NCBI GenBank assembly: GCA_046765875.1
Contig: JBKPSJ010000032.1
Span: 1-29,473 of the forward strand
Reading direction: 5' to 3'
Source: DASRHY01 sp046765875
GTDB lineage: Bacteria; Actinomycetota; Actinomycetes; Propionibacteriales; Kribbellaceae
DNA: 29,473 bases
The notes under the pieces are model-generated. The model made no database searches, had not been told where the DNA came from, and saw nothing but the letters and a program-made list of their open reading frames with translations. Below, piece after piece: positions 15,227-23,166 of the stretch. Position numbers and translations under genes: made by a program. Within the stretch, counting starts at the first letter, position 1, and each line of letters starts with the position of its first letter.

Positions 15227-16195
15227 GTGCTCCAAACCTCCGCGCGGCTGCTCAGGCTGCTGTCGCTGCTCCAGACCCGCCGGGACTGGGCGGGCGCGGA
15301 TCTGGCCGACCGGCTCGGCGTCAGCCCGCGGACGATCCGGCGCGACGTCGACAAGTTGCGCGACCTCGGCTACCCGATCAACGCGACGACCGGTACCGCG
15401 GGCGGCTACCGGCTCGGCGCGGGCGCCGAACTGCCGCCGCTGTTGCTCGACGACGAGGAGGCAGTCGCCGTGGCCGTCGGGCTGCGGACGGCGGCAGCGG
15501 TGACCGGGATCGAGGAGACGTCGGTCCGGGCGCTGGCCAAGCTCGAGCAGGTGCTGCCGAGTCACATCCGGCGACGGGTCAACGCGCTGCAGACATACAC
15601 CGTGCCGGTTCCAGGCTCCGGCCCGACCGTCGATGCCGGGGTGCTCACCACGCTTGCCGCGGCCTGCCGCGACCACGAACGGCTGCGGTTCGACTACGAG
15701 CGCCACAACGGTACGTCGACCGTGCGCAACACCGAGCCGCACCGGCTGGTGGCCAAGGGGCGGCGCTGGTACCTGGTGGCCTGGGACATCGAACGCGCGG
15801 ACTGGCGCACCTTCCGGGCGGACCGGATCCGGCCGCGGATCCCGGCCGGGCCGAGGTTCACGCCGCGCGAACTGCCGTCGGAGGACCTGGCCGACTGGGT
15901 CACTCGGGGCACCTGGGGTGCGGCCTGGCGGTACGACGTGCGGGTCCTGGTCCATGAGCCCAGGCAGGACTTGCTCGCCCGCGTCCCGGCGTACATCGGG
16001 GACTTCGAGGAGGCCGACGAGCACAGCTGCGTGTTCAGCACGGGTACGGAGTCGCTGGAGACGGCGGCGACGTACCTGGGGCTGCTCGGCGCCGACTTCG
16101 AGGTACTCGACCCACCCGAGCTGAAAGACCACCTACGAACCTTGTCGGTCCGGTTCGCGAGGGCGGCTGACGTTGCCGAGGGCCATGATCGGTGA
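15227..16195 (+). CDS. WYL-domain HTH transcriptional regulator
   Basis: A 322-residue regulator. Residues ~5-62 form a DeoR-like winged helix-turn-helix with GVSPRTIRRDVDKLRDLGYPI followed by the wing GGYRLG. Residues ~140-235 form the WYL domain, with the core GRRWYLVAWDIERADWRTF and the arginine-rich FRADRIRPR. A WCX-type C-terminal extension fills the rest. WYL regulators respond to nucleic acids or nucleotides and often control DNA-damage or defence genes. The start is GTG 15227, six bases behind a CACCAT -10-like box (15215-15220), so the mRNA is probably leaderless; upstream in-frame codons would run through the palindrome. Divergent pairing with the glycosylase suggests it controls that gene and itself. 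Confidence 0.85.
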   Translation: MLQTSARLLRLLSLLQTRRDWAGADLADRLGVSPRTIRRDVDKLRDLGYPINATTGTAGGYRLGAGAELPPLLLDDEEAVAVAVGLRTAAAVTGIEETSVRALAKLEQVLPSHIRRRVNALQTYTVPVPGSGPTVDAGVLTTLAAACRDHERLRFDYERHNGTSTVRNTEPHRLVAKGRRWYLVAWDIERADWRTFRADRIRPRIPAGPRFTPRELPSEDLADWVTRGTWGAAWRYDVRVLVHEPRQDLLARVPAYIGDFEEADEHSCVFSTGTESLETAATYLGLLGADFEVLDPPELKDHLRTLSVRFARAADVAEGHDR

Positions 16196-16212
16196 CTGCG
16201 GGTTCAGTCGCC
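16191..16212 (+). terminator. Stem-loop at the 3' end of the WYL regulator gene
   Basis: GGTGACTG (16191-16198) can pair with CAGTCGCC (16205-16212), one pair being a T-G wobble, around the loop CGGGTT. It covers the stop codon. No T run follows, as is common for actinobacterial terminators, so the assignment is tentative. Confidence 0.35.
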
Positions 16213-16350
16213 GCCGGACAAGCAGCGGATAGCAATCCGGATATCGGTCTAACCTCCAGATCCTGGGATCGGGATGTGACGGCGGCTCCCGGGTGTGCTT
16301 GAATCCAGGCCTCAAGTAACAGTTTGGTCTCGACCGGAAGGTGGTCTGCA

Positions 16351-17328
16351 GTGAGCCGGGCTCGCCATAGCGCGCGTCATCGTCCTCCCCGCATCCCCTC
16401 GGCCACCGGTTCGCTGTCACTCGGAGCCCTGTCCAACTCCAAGTTCGTCCGGATCGGCGCCGCCGGTGTGGCGGTCGCCGGTATCGGAGCCGGAGGCGCG
16501 TTCGCGCTGGCGAACGTCGAGGACGAACCGAACATGGCTCCGACGCAGGCCGCGTCCGATGCAGCGAACATGCTCATGCGCCAGAACTCGGGCACCAGCC
16601 GGGATCTGACGACCCGGCCGCCGGTCCGCCCGACCAGCCGGCCGACGTCGCGCAAACCTCCGCCGGCGCCCAAGACCAAGGCGGCCGCTCCCAAGCCGGC
16701 CGTGACGGTCACGCCGAAGGCGGTCGGCACCAGGTATGCGACCGTAGTGCTGAACGTGCGCAGCGGAGCGGGCAAGCATTTCCCGGTGGTCGACCAGTTG
16801 TCGGCCGGTGACAAGGTCTCCATCACGGGCCGGACCAGCGGCGACTGGGCACAGATCCTCGTCGACAGCAAGCCGGCCTGGGTCGCCGCCGAGTTCCTGA
16901 GCACCAAGAAGCCGACCGTCGACGCCGCGAGCGCCTCCGGCGGCATCTCGCAGGCGCCGTGCGCGAGCGGCTCCGCGGTCGAGGAGGGCGTGCAGCCGGA
17001 CACGATCCGCGTACATCGCGCGGTCTGTGCGCTGTTCCCGGGCGTGAAGTCGTACGGCGGCCTGCGCGGCGGTGGCGGTTACCACGCCGAGGGCCGGGCG
17101 CTCGACATCATGATCGGCACGAACTCCGCCCTCGGCCAGGAGATCGCCAACTGGGTCCGCGCGCACGCCAAGGAACTAGGCGTCAGCGAGGTCATCTGGG
17201 CACAGCACATCTGGACCGTCCAGCGCAGCAGCGAGGGCTGGCGGCTGATGCCGGACCGCGGCTCGACTACGGCGAACCACTACGACCACGTCCACGTCAG
17301 CACCTACGGCAACGCCGGTACGGTCTAG
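16351..17328 (+). CDS. Exported SH3-domain protein with LAS-type/ARB-07466-like C-terminal domain
   Basis: A 325-residue cell-envelope protein. A basic N-terminus is followed by a hydrophobic segment (about residues 33-55, signal or anchor), a Pro/Lys/Thr-rich wall-spanning linker (about 85-125), a bacterial SH3 domain (about 126-186, with VVLNVRSGAGKHFPVVDQL) that probably binds peptidoglycan, and a C-terminal domain (about 200-320). That domain has HAEGRALD (His245, Asp252) and YDHVHVS (His313, His315), the zinc pattern of VanY-like peptidases. The start is GTG 16351 with GGAAGG nine bases upstream. The same C-terminal domain ends the hydrolase of the secretion operon at 11989. Probably a cell-wall peptidase, though activity is not shown. 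Confidence 0.78.
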   Translation: MSRARHSARHRPPRIPSATGSLSLGALSNSKFVRIGAAGVAVAGIGAGGAFALANVEDEPNMAPTQAASDAANMLMRQNSGTSRDLTTRPPVRPTSRPTSRKPPPAPKTKAAAPKPAVTVTPKAVGTRYATVVLNVRSGAGKHFPVVDQLSAGDKVSITGRTSGDWAQILVDSKPAWVAAEFLSTKKPTVDAASASGGISQAPCASGSAVEEGVQPDTIRVHRAVCALFPGVKSYGGLRGGGGYHAEGRALDIMIGTNSALGQEIANWVRAHAKELGVSEVIWAQHIWTVQRSSEGWRLMPDRGSTTANHYDHVHVSTYGNAGTV

Positions 17329-17336
17329 CACCACAG

Positions 17337-17362
17337 AGTCCCGAAGCCGTAGCCACGGGACT
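17337..17362. terminator. Bidirectional terminator-like hairpin between convergent genes
   Basis: AGTCCCG (17337-17343) and CGGGACT (17356-17362) form a perfect 7-bp stem with a 12-base loop. It lies in the 37-bp gap between the stop codons of the SH3 protein gene and the convergent pseudokinase-like gene, where a shared terminator is expected. Confidence 0.6.
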
Positions 17363-17365
17363 TGA

Positions 17366-18220
17366 TCAGAACTTGTCGCTCGGGTCACCACCGGGGCCGC
17401 CGGACGACGGGATCGTGGTCGGGAGGCCGGACGACGGCGGGCCGGTGGTCGGCTGCGGCACCGTGGTCGTGGGGCCGTTGCTCGGCGACGTGCCGGGGCC
17501 GCTGGTCGGCGGGCTGGACGGTGTCACGGTGACCGTCGCGGTTCCGTTCGGGTCCGGGATGACCGGGCCCGGGTCGACCTGCGGTTGGTTGCGGAACAGC
17601 AGCCAGGCGATCAGTATCGCCAGCGCCATCAGCAACAGCATGGTCAGCAGCGAGAGGATCAGCGCCAGCCGCGAGGCGGTCCGCAGCGCGGCGGGCCACG
17701 GCAGCGGCCAGAGCCGGAACAGGCCCGGCCGGCGGCGGCCGTCCCAGTGGTGCAGGAAGTCCGGGCCGCGGAACCGGCCGAGATGCGGTATCCGGTCCAT
17801 CAGGACCGCCGACAGCACCCTGGCGGCGTGCTCGTGCGCGACCTCGGTCACCTGTGGCGGCCGGCCGTCGAGATCCGGGTCGGGCTGGTTCTCACCGGGG
17901 TCGGTGACCGCGACCCACAGCGCGAGATCGTTGTCGTCGGCGGAGTTGCGGGCGAGCACCGCCTGGCCGGGCAACTGGTCGACCGCATGGCCGAACCGGT
18001 CCCGGGCCGCCGCGTCGTCCGCCGAGCCCTCGGCCATCATCGCCACCGCCGCGTCCCGGCCGGTCTCGTCTCGCCCGGCGTACACGATCCCCGCTGCGTT
18101 CGCCGTCAGCCGGCCGCGCAGCCAGAACTCGCCGACCTTGGGCGGGTCCTCGGGCAGCAGCGGCCGCACCGGCCGGACCTGCCGCGCCGATGTGCGAGGC
18201 TGGGTGACGGTCATCATCAC
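17366..18220 (-). CDS. Single-pass membrane protein with degenerate Ser/Thr-kinase N-lobe
   Basis: A 284-residue protein. About residues 29-105 resemble the N-lobe of actinobacterial Pkn kinases: VGEFWLRGRL, then GIVYAGRDETGRDAAVAMM and an ADDAAARDRF helix, as in kinases reading IGPYRLLGRL...GVVYLGR..GR.VAVK. The glycine loop (here TANAAG) and the VAVK lysine (here AVAMM) are lost, and no catalytic C-lobe follows, so it cannot be an active kinase. A TM helix covers about 185-210 and the tail is Pro/Ser/Thr/Gly-rich and presumably extracellular. The start is most likely GTG 18220, seven bases behind TGTGAT, a leaderless arrangement; GTG 18232 and ATG 18217 are alternatives. It is divergent from the MoxR operon. 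Confidence 0.6.
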   Translation of the reverse strand: MMMTVTQPRTSARQVRPVRPLLPEDPPKVGEFWLRGRLTANAAGIVYAGRDETGRDAAVAMMAEGSADDAAARDRFGHAVDQLPGQAVLARNSADDNDLALWVAVTDPGENQPDPDLDGRPPQVTEVAHEHAARVLSAVLMDRIPHLGRFRGPDFLHHWDGRRRPGLFRLWPLPWPAALRTASRLALILSLLTMLLLMALAILIAWLLFRNQPQVDPGPVIPDPNGTATVTVTPSSPPTSGPGTSPSNGPTTTVPQPTTGPPSSGLPTTIPSSGGPGGDPSDKF

Positions 18221-18375
18221 CAATCCCATCACATCGGTGGTGAAGGCGGGGCTGCGCAGTGGGCCGATTCGGGTGATCTGATGGAATGTTCAGCAACCGA
18301 TACCGGTTCCGCGGCGTCCGGCCGGCCAGGCGCGGCAGACTGGAAGCCCGGCCGCAGGGCGTTGGAAGGACGAGC

Positions 18376-19404
18376 ATGACGGATTCGACCACCATGACGG
18401 TGGCCCAGCAGTCGCAGGTGATCAGCGAGGCGCTGACCGAGATCAAGCGGGTCATCGTCGGCCAGGAGCACATGGTCGAGACGCTGATGGTCTCCCTGCT
18501 GGCGAGGGGTCACTGCCTGCTCGAGGGCGTGCCCGGGGTCGCGAAGACGCTGGCCGTGCGTACGTTCTCGCAGGTGATCGGCGGTACGTTCGCCCGGATC
18601 CAGTTCACCCCCGACCTGGTGCCCTCCGACATCGTCGGCACCCGGATCTACCGGCAGACCCGCGAGACCTTCGACATCGAGCTCGGCCCGACGTTCGTCA
18701 ACTTCGTGCTCGCCGACGAGGTGAACCGGGCCCCGGCCAAGGTGCAGTCGGCGATGCTCGAGCTGATGGCCGAGCGGCAGGTCTCGATCGGCGGCCAGAC
18801 GTTCCCGATGCCCAAGCCGTTCATCGTGATCGCCACCCAGAACCCGATCGAGTCCGAGGGCGTGTACCCGCTGCCGGAGGCACAGCGTGACCGGTTCCTG
18901 GTCAAGATCGATGTACCGCACCCGCGCGGGCACGAGGAGTTCGAGATCCTGCGCCGGATGAGCGTCGACCCGCCGCAGCCGCGCCAGATCCTCGAGCCGG
19001 AGCGGATCCTGACCCTGCAGCGCGCGGCCGACCAGGTCTTCGTACACAACCTGGTCGCCGAGTACGCGGTCCGCCTGGTGATGGCGACACGTACCCCGAA
19101 CGACTTCCACCTGCCCGACCTGGAGCAGGTGATCGAGCTCGGCGTCAGCCCGCGGGCAACCCTCGGCCTGGTCTCGGCCGGCCGGGCGCTGGCGCTGATC
19201 CACGGCCGCGACTACCTGCTGCCCAGCGACATCCAGACCGTCGCGCTGGACGTGATGGGGCACCGGGTCGGGCTCTCGTTCGACGCGGTCGCCGACAACG
19301 TCGACCCGCGTGCCGTGGTCGAGCGGATCCTGGCCACCGTGCCACCGCCGCAGCCGGTCTGGCGCGACGGAGCCGAGCGCACCGGCCGGCCCGAGTTCGT
19401 CTGA
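18376..19404 (+). CDS. MoxR-family AAA+ ATPase
   Basis: A 342-residue cytosolic AAA+ protein of the MoxR class, thought to act as a chaperone for the maturation of VWA-domain partners. Walker A is GVPGVAKT (residues 51-58), Walker B VLADE (111-115), sensor 1 lies in VIATQNP (151-157), and arginine residues in QRDRF (170-174) follow. ATG 18376 is chosen because GGAAGGA lies just upstream; the longer frame has no ribosome site. It heads a three-gene operon with DUF58 and VWA genes, the standard MoxR arrangement. The nearby palindrome AACCG-ATAC-CGGTT in the upstream gap may be a regulatory site, but I give it little weight. Confidence 0.93.
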   Translation: MTDSTTMTVAQQSQVISEALTEIKRVIVGQEHMVETLMVSLLARGHCLLEGVPGVAKTLAVRTFSQVIGGTFARIQFTPDLVPSDIVGTRIYRQTRETFDIELGPTFVNFVLADEVNRAPAKVQSAMLELMAERQVSIGGQTFPMPKPFIVIATQNPIESEGVYPLPEAQRDRFLVKIDVPHPRGHEEFEILRRMSVDPPQPRQILEPERILTLQRAADQVFVHNLVAEYAVRLVMATRTPNDFHLPDLEQVIELGVSPRATLGLVSAGRALALIHGRDYLLPSDIQTVALDVMGHRVGLSFDAVADNVDPRAVVERILATVPPPQPVWRDGAERTGRPEFV

Positions 19405-19411
19405 CCTATCG

Positions 19412-20401
19412 ATGGCGAACCGACCCGATCCCCGGGCTGCGATGACGATCTCGCAGCTCGCACCGGAGCGTGCCCTGCGCCGGCTCGAGCTCACCGTCGT
19501 ACGGCGGCTGGAGGGGTTCCTGCACGGCGAGCACCTGGGGCTGCTGCCGGGTCCGGGTACCGAACTCGCCGAGGCACGCGAGTACCAGATCGGCGACGAC
19601 GTACGGCGGATGGACTGGGCGGTGACCGCCCGTACGACGGTGCCGCACGTGCGGGACCTGATCGCCGACCGCGAGCTGGAGACCTGGGCACTGGTCGACC
19701 TGTCGGCCTCGATGGAGTTCGGCACGTCGCAACTGGAGAAGCGCGAGCTCGCGGTGGCGGCCGTGGCGACGGTCGGGTTCCTGACGCACAAGCTGGGCGA
19801 CCGGTTCGGCGGGCTGATGCTGCGCGACAACACGCTGCGCAGATGGCCGGCCCGGTCCGGCCGGCTGGCCCTGTACGGACTGTTGCGGGCGCTGCTGGCC
19901 CAGCAGGACGCGACCGAGCACCAGTCCCGCAGCGACCTGTCCGGCGCGCTGGAGTCGATGGCGCGCACGCAGCGTAAGCGCGGACTCCGGGTGATCGTGT
20001 CGGACTTCCTCACCCCGGAGGACGGCGAGACCGACGCTCAGGTGGAGCCGTCGTGGGAGCGCTCGATGCGCAAGCTGACCGCTCAGCACCAGGTGCTCGC
20101 GGTCGAGATCGTCGACCCGCGTGAGATGGCGCTGCCCAACATCGGCGTGGTGCTGATCGGCGATCCGGAGACCGGCGCGATCCGCGAGCTTGATACCCGC
20201 AAGCGCCGGGTACGGGAAGAGTATGCGGCGGCCGCACTCGCGCAACGGGAACGCACGCGTGCGTCGCTCCGTAGGGTAGGAGCAGGACACCTGGTACTGC
20301 GGACGGACCGCGACTGGGTGGCGGACACGGTGCGGTTCGTCCTCGGGTACCGTCGGGTCGCGGCCCGGCTGCACCAGCCGCCGAAGGGAGTGACTCGCTG
20401 A
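19412..20401 (+). CDS. DUF58 domain-containing protein
   Basis: A 329-residue protein of the DUF58 family, the usual partner of MoxR ATPases. The hallmark region GPGTELAEAREYQIGDDVRRMDW (about residues 48-70) is present, followed by a VWA-like fold starting ALVDLSASMEFG, where the Asp-x-Ser-x-Ser of a metal site is seen. Unlike many DUF58 proteins it has no N-terminal TM helices and is probably cytosolic or peripheral. The start is ATG 19412 (ATG 19442 is an alternative), eight bases after the moxR stop. Its stop overlaps the next start (TGATG), so translation is coupled. The biochemical role is unknown; a link to envelope-complex assembly is inferred from family context. Confidence 0.88.
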   Translation: MANRPDPRAAMTISQLAPERALRRLELTVVRRLEGFLHGEHLGLLPGPGTELAEAREYQIGDDVRRMDWAVTARTTVPHVRDLIADRELETWALVDLSASMEFGTSQLEKRELAVAAVATVGFLTHKLGDRFGGLMLRDNTLRRWPARSGRLALYGLLRALLAQQDATEHQSRSDLSGALESMARTQRKRGLRVIVSDFLTPEDGETDAQVEPSWERSMRKLTAQHQVLAVEIVDPREMALPNIGVVLIGDPETGAIRELDTRKRRVREEYAAAALAQRERTRASLRRVGAGHLVLRTDRDWVADTVRFVLGYRRVAARLHQPPKGVTR

Positions 20402-21354
20402 TGGAGTTCCTGTCTCCCGGTCGGCTTTGGTTCCTGCTGCTGATCCCCGCCTTCGTCGCGCTGTACCTGTTCATGCAGCACCGGCGGGCGCAGTACGCGC
20501 TGCGGTTCACCAACGTCGCCCTGCTGGACCGAGTCGCGCCCCGCCGCCCGCAGTGGCGCCGGCACGTCGCGGTGGTGCTCGCGCTGCTGGCCGCCTGTGC
20601 CTGCATCGTGGCATTCGCCCGGCCCAAGGACGAGGTGAAGGTGCCGCGCGAGCGGGCCACGATCGTGGTGACCATCGACGTGTCGCTGTCGATGATGGCC
20701 ACCGACGTCGAGCCGAACCGGCTCGAGGCGGTCAAGGTCGCGGCGAAGCGGTTCGTCAACCAGTTGCCCGCCAAGTTCAACATCTCGCTGGTCTCGTTCG
20801 CCGGGACGGCGAGCATCATCGTGCCGCCGACCACCGACCGGGCCACCGTGCTGCGCTCGATCGACGGCCTCGAACTGGCCGAGTCGACCGCCACCGGCGA
20901 GGCGATCTTCACCTCGCTGCAGGCGCTGACCCAGGTGCCGCCCGACCCCGACCACCCCAACGACCCGGCACCGGCCCGGATCGTGCTGATGTCGGACGGC
21001 AAGCGCACCGTCGGCCGGACCGCGCAGGAGGGCGCCCGCGCGGCCAAGGAGAAGCACACCCCGATCTACACCGTGGCGTTCGGCACCGACTCCGGGTTCA
21101 TCGAGATGGACGGCTTCCGGCAGCGGGTACCACCGGACCGCGCCGACCTGCGCAGCGTCGCAGACATCACCGGCGGGCAGGCCTACACCGCCGAGTCGGC
21201 CGGCGAGATCCAGGACGTGTACAAGAACATCGGCTCCTCGATCGGCTTCGACAAGGTCGACAAGGAGGTCACCTCCCGCTACGCCGGCATCGCCATGATG
21301 CTGACCTTCGTCGCGGCCGCCGCAGCCGTCGCGATGGCCTCCCGCTTCCCGTAG
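20401..21354 (+). CDS. VWA-domain membrane protein (BatA-like)
   Basis: A 317-residue protein with two N-terminal membrane helices (about residues 9-25 and 56-74), an extracytosolic or cytosolic von Willebrand A domain (about 85-280) and a C-terminal TM helix (about 293-315). The metal-ion-dependent adhesion site reads DVSLS at residues 93-97 (Asp-x-Ser-x-Ser), with later MIDAS residues in TATGEA and the MSDGKR strand. The helix-VWA-helix layout is that of BatA proteins, the usual third member of MoxR-DUF58 operons, where MoxR is thought to insert a metal or fold the VWA domain. It is coupled to the DUF58 gene by an overlapping TGATG. The operon seems to end here. Confidence 0.9.
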   Translation: MEFLSPGRLWFLLLIPAFVALYLFMQHRRAQYALRFTNVALLDRVAPRRPQWRRHVAVVLALLAACACIVAFARPKDEVKVPRERATIVVTIDVSLSMMATDVEPNRLEAVKVAAKRFVNQLPAKFNISLVSFAGTASIIVPPTTDRATVLRSIDGLELAESTATGEAIFTSLQALTQVPPDPDHPNDPAPARIVLMSDGKRTVGRTAQEGARAAKEKHTPIYTVAFGTDSGFIEMDGFRQRVPPDRADLRSVADITGGQAYTAESAGEIQDVYKNIGSSIGFDKVDKEVTSRYAGIAMMLTFVAAAAAVAMASRFP

Positions 21355-21499
21355 CAGGCCGAGCGCGAAGGAGGAGGCTGTCTCGAAGTCGGAGCGCCTG
21401 CTGGTGTTGGTGGGGCTCGTGGGGCAAGATGGAGTCCGGCTGGGTGTGACCGTGCGCGAGACCGCTGGGGAAGGCGCCCCTCGAGCACAGGAGGACCCG

Positions 21500-21997
21500 G
21501 TGGCGACGACCCGTGGCGTTCTGTACGTCCACACTGTGCCGTCCGCGTTGTGCCCACATGTCGAGTGGGCGGCGGGCGGCGTACTTGGTGTGCCCGTGAA
21601 GCTGGACTGGACGCCGCAGCCCGCGGCGGCCGGCAGCTACCGGGCCGAACTGTCGTGGCAGGCCGAGTCCGGAACCGCGGCCAAGCTCACCTCCGCGCTG
21701 CGCGGCTGGAACAGGTTGCGCTTCGAGGTGACCGAGGAGCCGACGCCTGGCACCGAGGGGGAGCGGTACTCGTTCACACCCGACCTGGGCATCTTCCGCG
21801 CGGTCACCGGCCCGCACGGCGACGTCCTGGTGCCGGAGGACCGGCTCAAGGCCGCGATGAACCGGGCGATCGCAGGCGAGACGGACCTCACCGAGGAGGT
21901 CGAGCGACTGCTCGGCCGGCCCTGGGACGACGAACTCGAACCCTTCCGGTACGCCGGTGACGGCGCACCCGTGCGCTGGCTCCACCAGGTCGTCTGA
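21500..21997 (+). CDS. DUF3145 domain-containing protein
   Basis: A 165-residue soluble protein of the actinobacterial DUF3145 family, recognised by the opening TTRGVLYVHTVPSALCPHVEWA and the late RPWDDELEPFRYAGDG. No catalytic motif is known. In Streptomyces a DUF3145 gene lies, as I recall, directly beside fabF; here it is close to fabF but separated by an RDD gene on the same strand as itself. The start is GTG 21500, five bases after a clear GGAGG (21490-21494); the upstream extension of the frame is low-complexity and lacks support. The 145 bp before it contain a weak CAAGAT -10-like box (21425-21430). A strong terminator follows at 22151. Function unknown; a link to fatty-acid synthesis is inference. 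Confidence 0.85.
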   Translation: MATTRGVLYVHTVPSALCPHVEWAAGGVLGVPVKLDWTPQPAAAGSYRAELSWQAESGTAAKLTSALRGWNRLRFEVTEEPTPGTEGERYSFTPDLGIFRAVTGPHGDVLVPEDRLKAAMNRAIAGETDLTEEVERLLGRPWDDELEPFRYAGDGAPVRWLHQVV

Positions 21998-22077
21998 GAT
22001 CTTCGGAAAATCTATACCGACGGGGCAACGTAACGTCCGCCCGCGGAGTCTCTCCTCATGTCAGGGCGGGAGGGGCC

Positions 22078-22142
22078 TGGCCGCTGGTCTTGGCCGCTGG
22101 TCACCGGGTGATTCCGATCCCCGGTGACGGGAACAGCGGCCA
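22078..22142 (+). repeat. Tandem 13-bp repeat and compound hairpin downstream of DUF3145
   Basis: TGGCCGCTGGTC occurs twice in tandem (22078-22089 and 22091-22102) with a 13-bp period. Directly overlapping it is a two-part hairpin: inner arms GTCACCGGG (22100-22108) and CCCGGTGAC (22120-22128), outer arms TGGCCGCT (22091-22098) and AGCGGCCA (22135-22142). Because TGGCCGCT is duplicated, the outer 3' arm can pair with either copy. It lies in the 283-bp gap between DUF3145 and the RDD gene and ends nine bases before the terminator; no coding sequence is seen there. Confidence 0.55.
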
Positions 22143-22150
22143 TACCACGG

Positions 22151-22190
22151 GTGAGGGCGCGGACCTCAGGTCCGCGCCCTCACTGTTTGT
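22151..22190 (+). terminator. Strong intrinsic terminator after DUF3145
   Basis: GTGAGGGCGCGGACC (22151-22165) and its exact reverse complement (22169-22183) form a 15-bp perfect stem with the loop TCA, followed by TGTTTGT. This is the clearest terminator in the window. It probably ends the DUF3145 transcript, or a small RNA made from the preceding structured stretch. Confidence 0.85.
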
Positions 22191-22267
22191 CCGCCCCCGG
22201 ACATTCACTGCACCCGCGCACTGAGACGCTTCGGCAGGCCACGCGGTTGCCTGATCCCCGGGCCTGA

Positions 22268-22273
22268 GATGCT
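22268..22273 (+). promoter_or_regulatory. -10 box of a probable leaderless promoter for the RDD gene
   Basis: GATGCT ends seven bases before GTG 22281, and TTGCCT (22247-22252) lies 15 bp further upstream as a possible -35. The spacing to the start codon leaves no room for a ribosome site, as in leaderless actinobacterial mRNAs. Confidence 0.4.
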
Positions 22274-22280
22274 GTCGGGC

Positions 22281-23132
22281 GTGACCACACCAGCAGGCTG
22301 GTACGACGACCCCCAGGATCCGGCCCAGCAGCGCTACTGGGACGGCGCGGCCTGGTCCGGCCATCTCCGGCCGCGGCAGCAGCCCCAGCAGGCGCAGCCG
22401 ACCGCCCAGCACGGGCAGACCTACCAGGGCGCATCGGCGTACCAGGGACCGTCGCCGTACCAGGGCGGCTACGGCTTCCAGGCACACGGTCAGGGTCAGG
22501 GCCAGCCGGGCGCCTACCAGCCGTACCCGCAACAGGGCGGCGGCTACGGCTACCCGGCCGGGTACGGGCAGATGGTGCCGGCCACACCGGACGGCGTACC
22601 GCTGTCGGGCTGGTGGAAGCGGGTCGCCGCCCGGATCCTCGACGGCCTGATCGTCACGATCGTGGCTCTGCCGCTGTCCGGGTACTTCCTGTACCACTTC
22701 TTCGAAGTGGTGGTCGACTTCGAGAGGCGGGTGATCGATGACGCCGCGGCGGGCCGGCCGCAGACGATCGACACGCTGCCGGCCGAGGCGTACAAGTGGG
22801 CGATTCCCGCCGTACTGATCAGCCTGGTCGTGGGCTTCGTGTACGAGTACCTGTTCCTGACCCGCAAGGGTGCGACGCCGGGGAAGATGGCGCTCGGCAT
22901 CAGCGTGCGGCTGCGCGACGTACCGGGGCCGCCGCCCGGGACGGCGGTGCTCAAGCGGTGGGGGTTCGTGTCGGCACTGGCGCTGGCCGGGCAGATCCCG
23001 CTGGCCGGCGGCCTGTTCGGGCTGCTGTCGCTGCTCAACTATCTGTGGCCGCTGTGGGACAGCCGCAAGCAGGCCCTGCACGACAAGGTCGCGGCCACCA
23101 ACGTCGTGGTCGGGCCCCAGCACCGCCGGTAG
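22281..23132 (+). CDS. DUF2510-RDD family membrane protein
   Basis: A 283-residue protein with an N-terminal DUF2510 motif (GWYDDPQDPAQQRYWDGAAW, residues ~6-25), a Gln/Gly/Tyr/Pro-rich low-complexity segment (about 32-105), and an RDD domain (about 110-275). The RDD domain has three to four membrane helices, with RILDGLIVTIVALP in the first helix and the RKGATPGKMALGI loop before the last. RDD proteins are small membrane proteins of largely unknown role, some proposed as ion antiporters. GTG 22281 is preferred over ATG 22269 because it sits seven bases behind a -10 box and gives the usual family start VTTPAGWYDDP. It is convergent with fabF; only 34 bp separate them, with a small CCGGC-AGC-GCCGG hairpin (23138-23150). 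Confidence 0.85.
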   Translation: MTTPAGWYDDPQDPAQQRYWDGAAWSGHLRPRQQPQQAQPTAQHGQTYQGASAYQGPSPYQGGYGFQAHGQGQGQPGAYQPYPQQGGGYGYPAGYGQMVPATPDGVPLSGWWKRVAARILDGLIVTIVALPLSGYFLYHFFEVVVDFERRVIDDAAAGRPQTIDTLPAEAYKWAIPAVLISLVVGFVYEYLFLTRKGATPGKMALGISVRLRDVPGPPPGTAVLKRWGFVSALALAGQIPLAGGLFGLLSLLNYLWPLWDSRKQALHDKVAATNVVVGPQHRR

Positions 23133-23166
23133 CCGAACCGGCAGCGCCGGGCCCTCCTCGTTGGGG

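Noticed and set aside
16196..16350. Cyclic di-AMP (ydaO-type) riboswitch before the SH3 cell-wall gene
   Set aside because: Such elements often precede actinobacterial wall hydrolase genes, but the 155-bp leader is short and I see only small palindromes (for example ATCCGGAT and CCAG-ATC-CTGG), not the conserved core.
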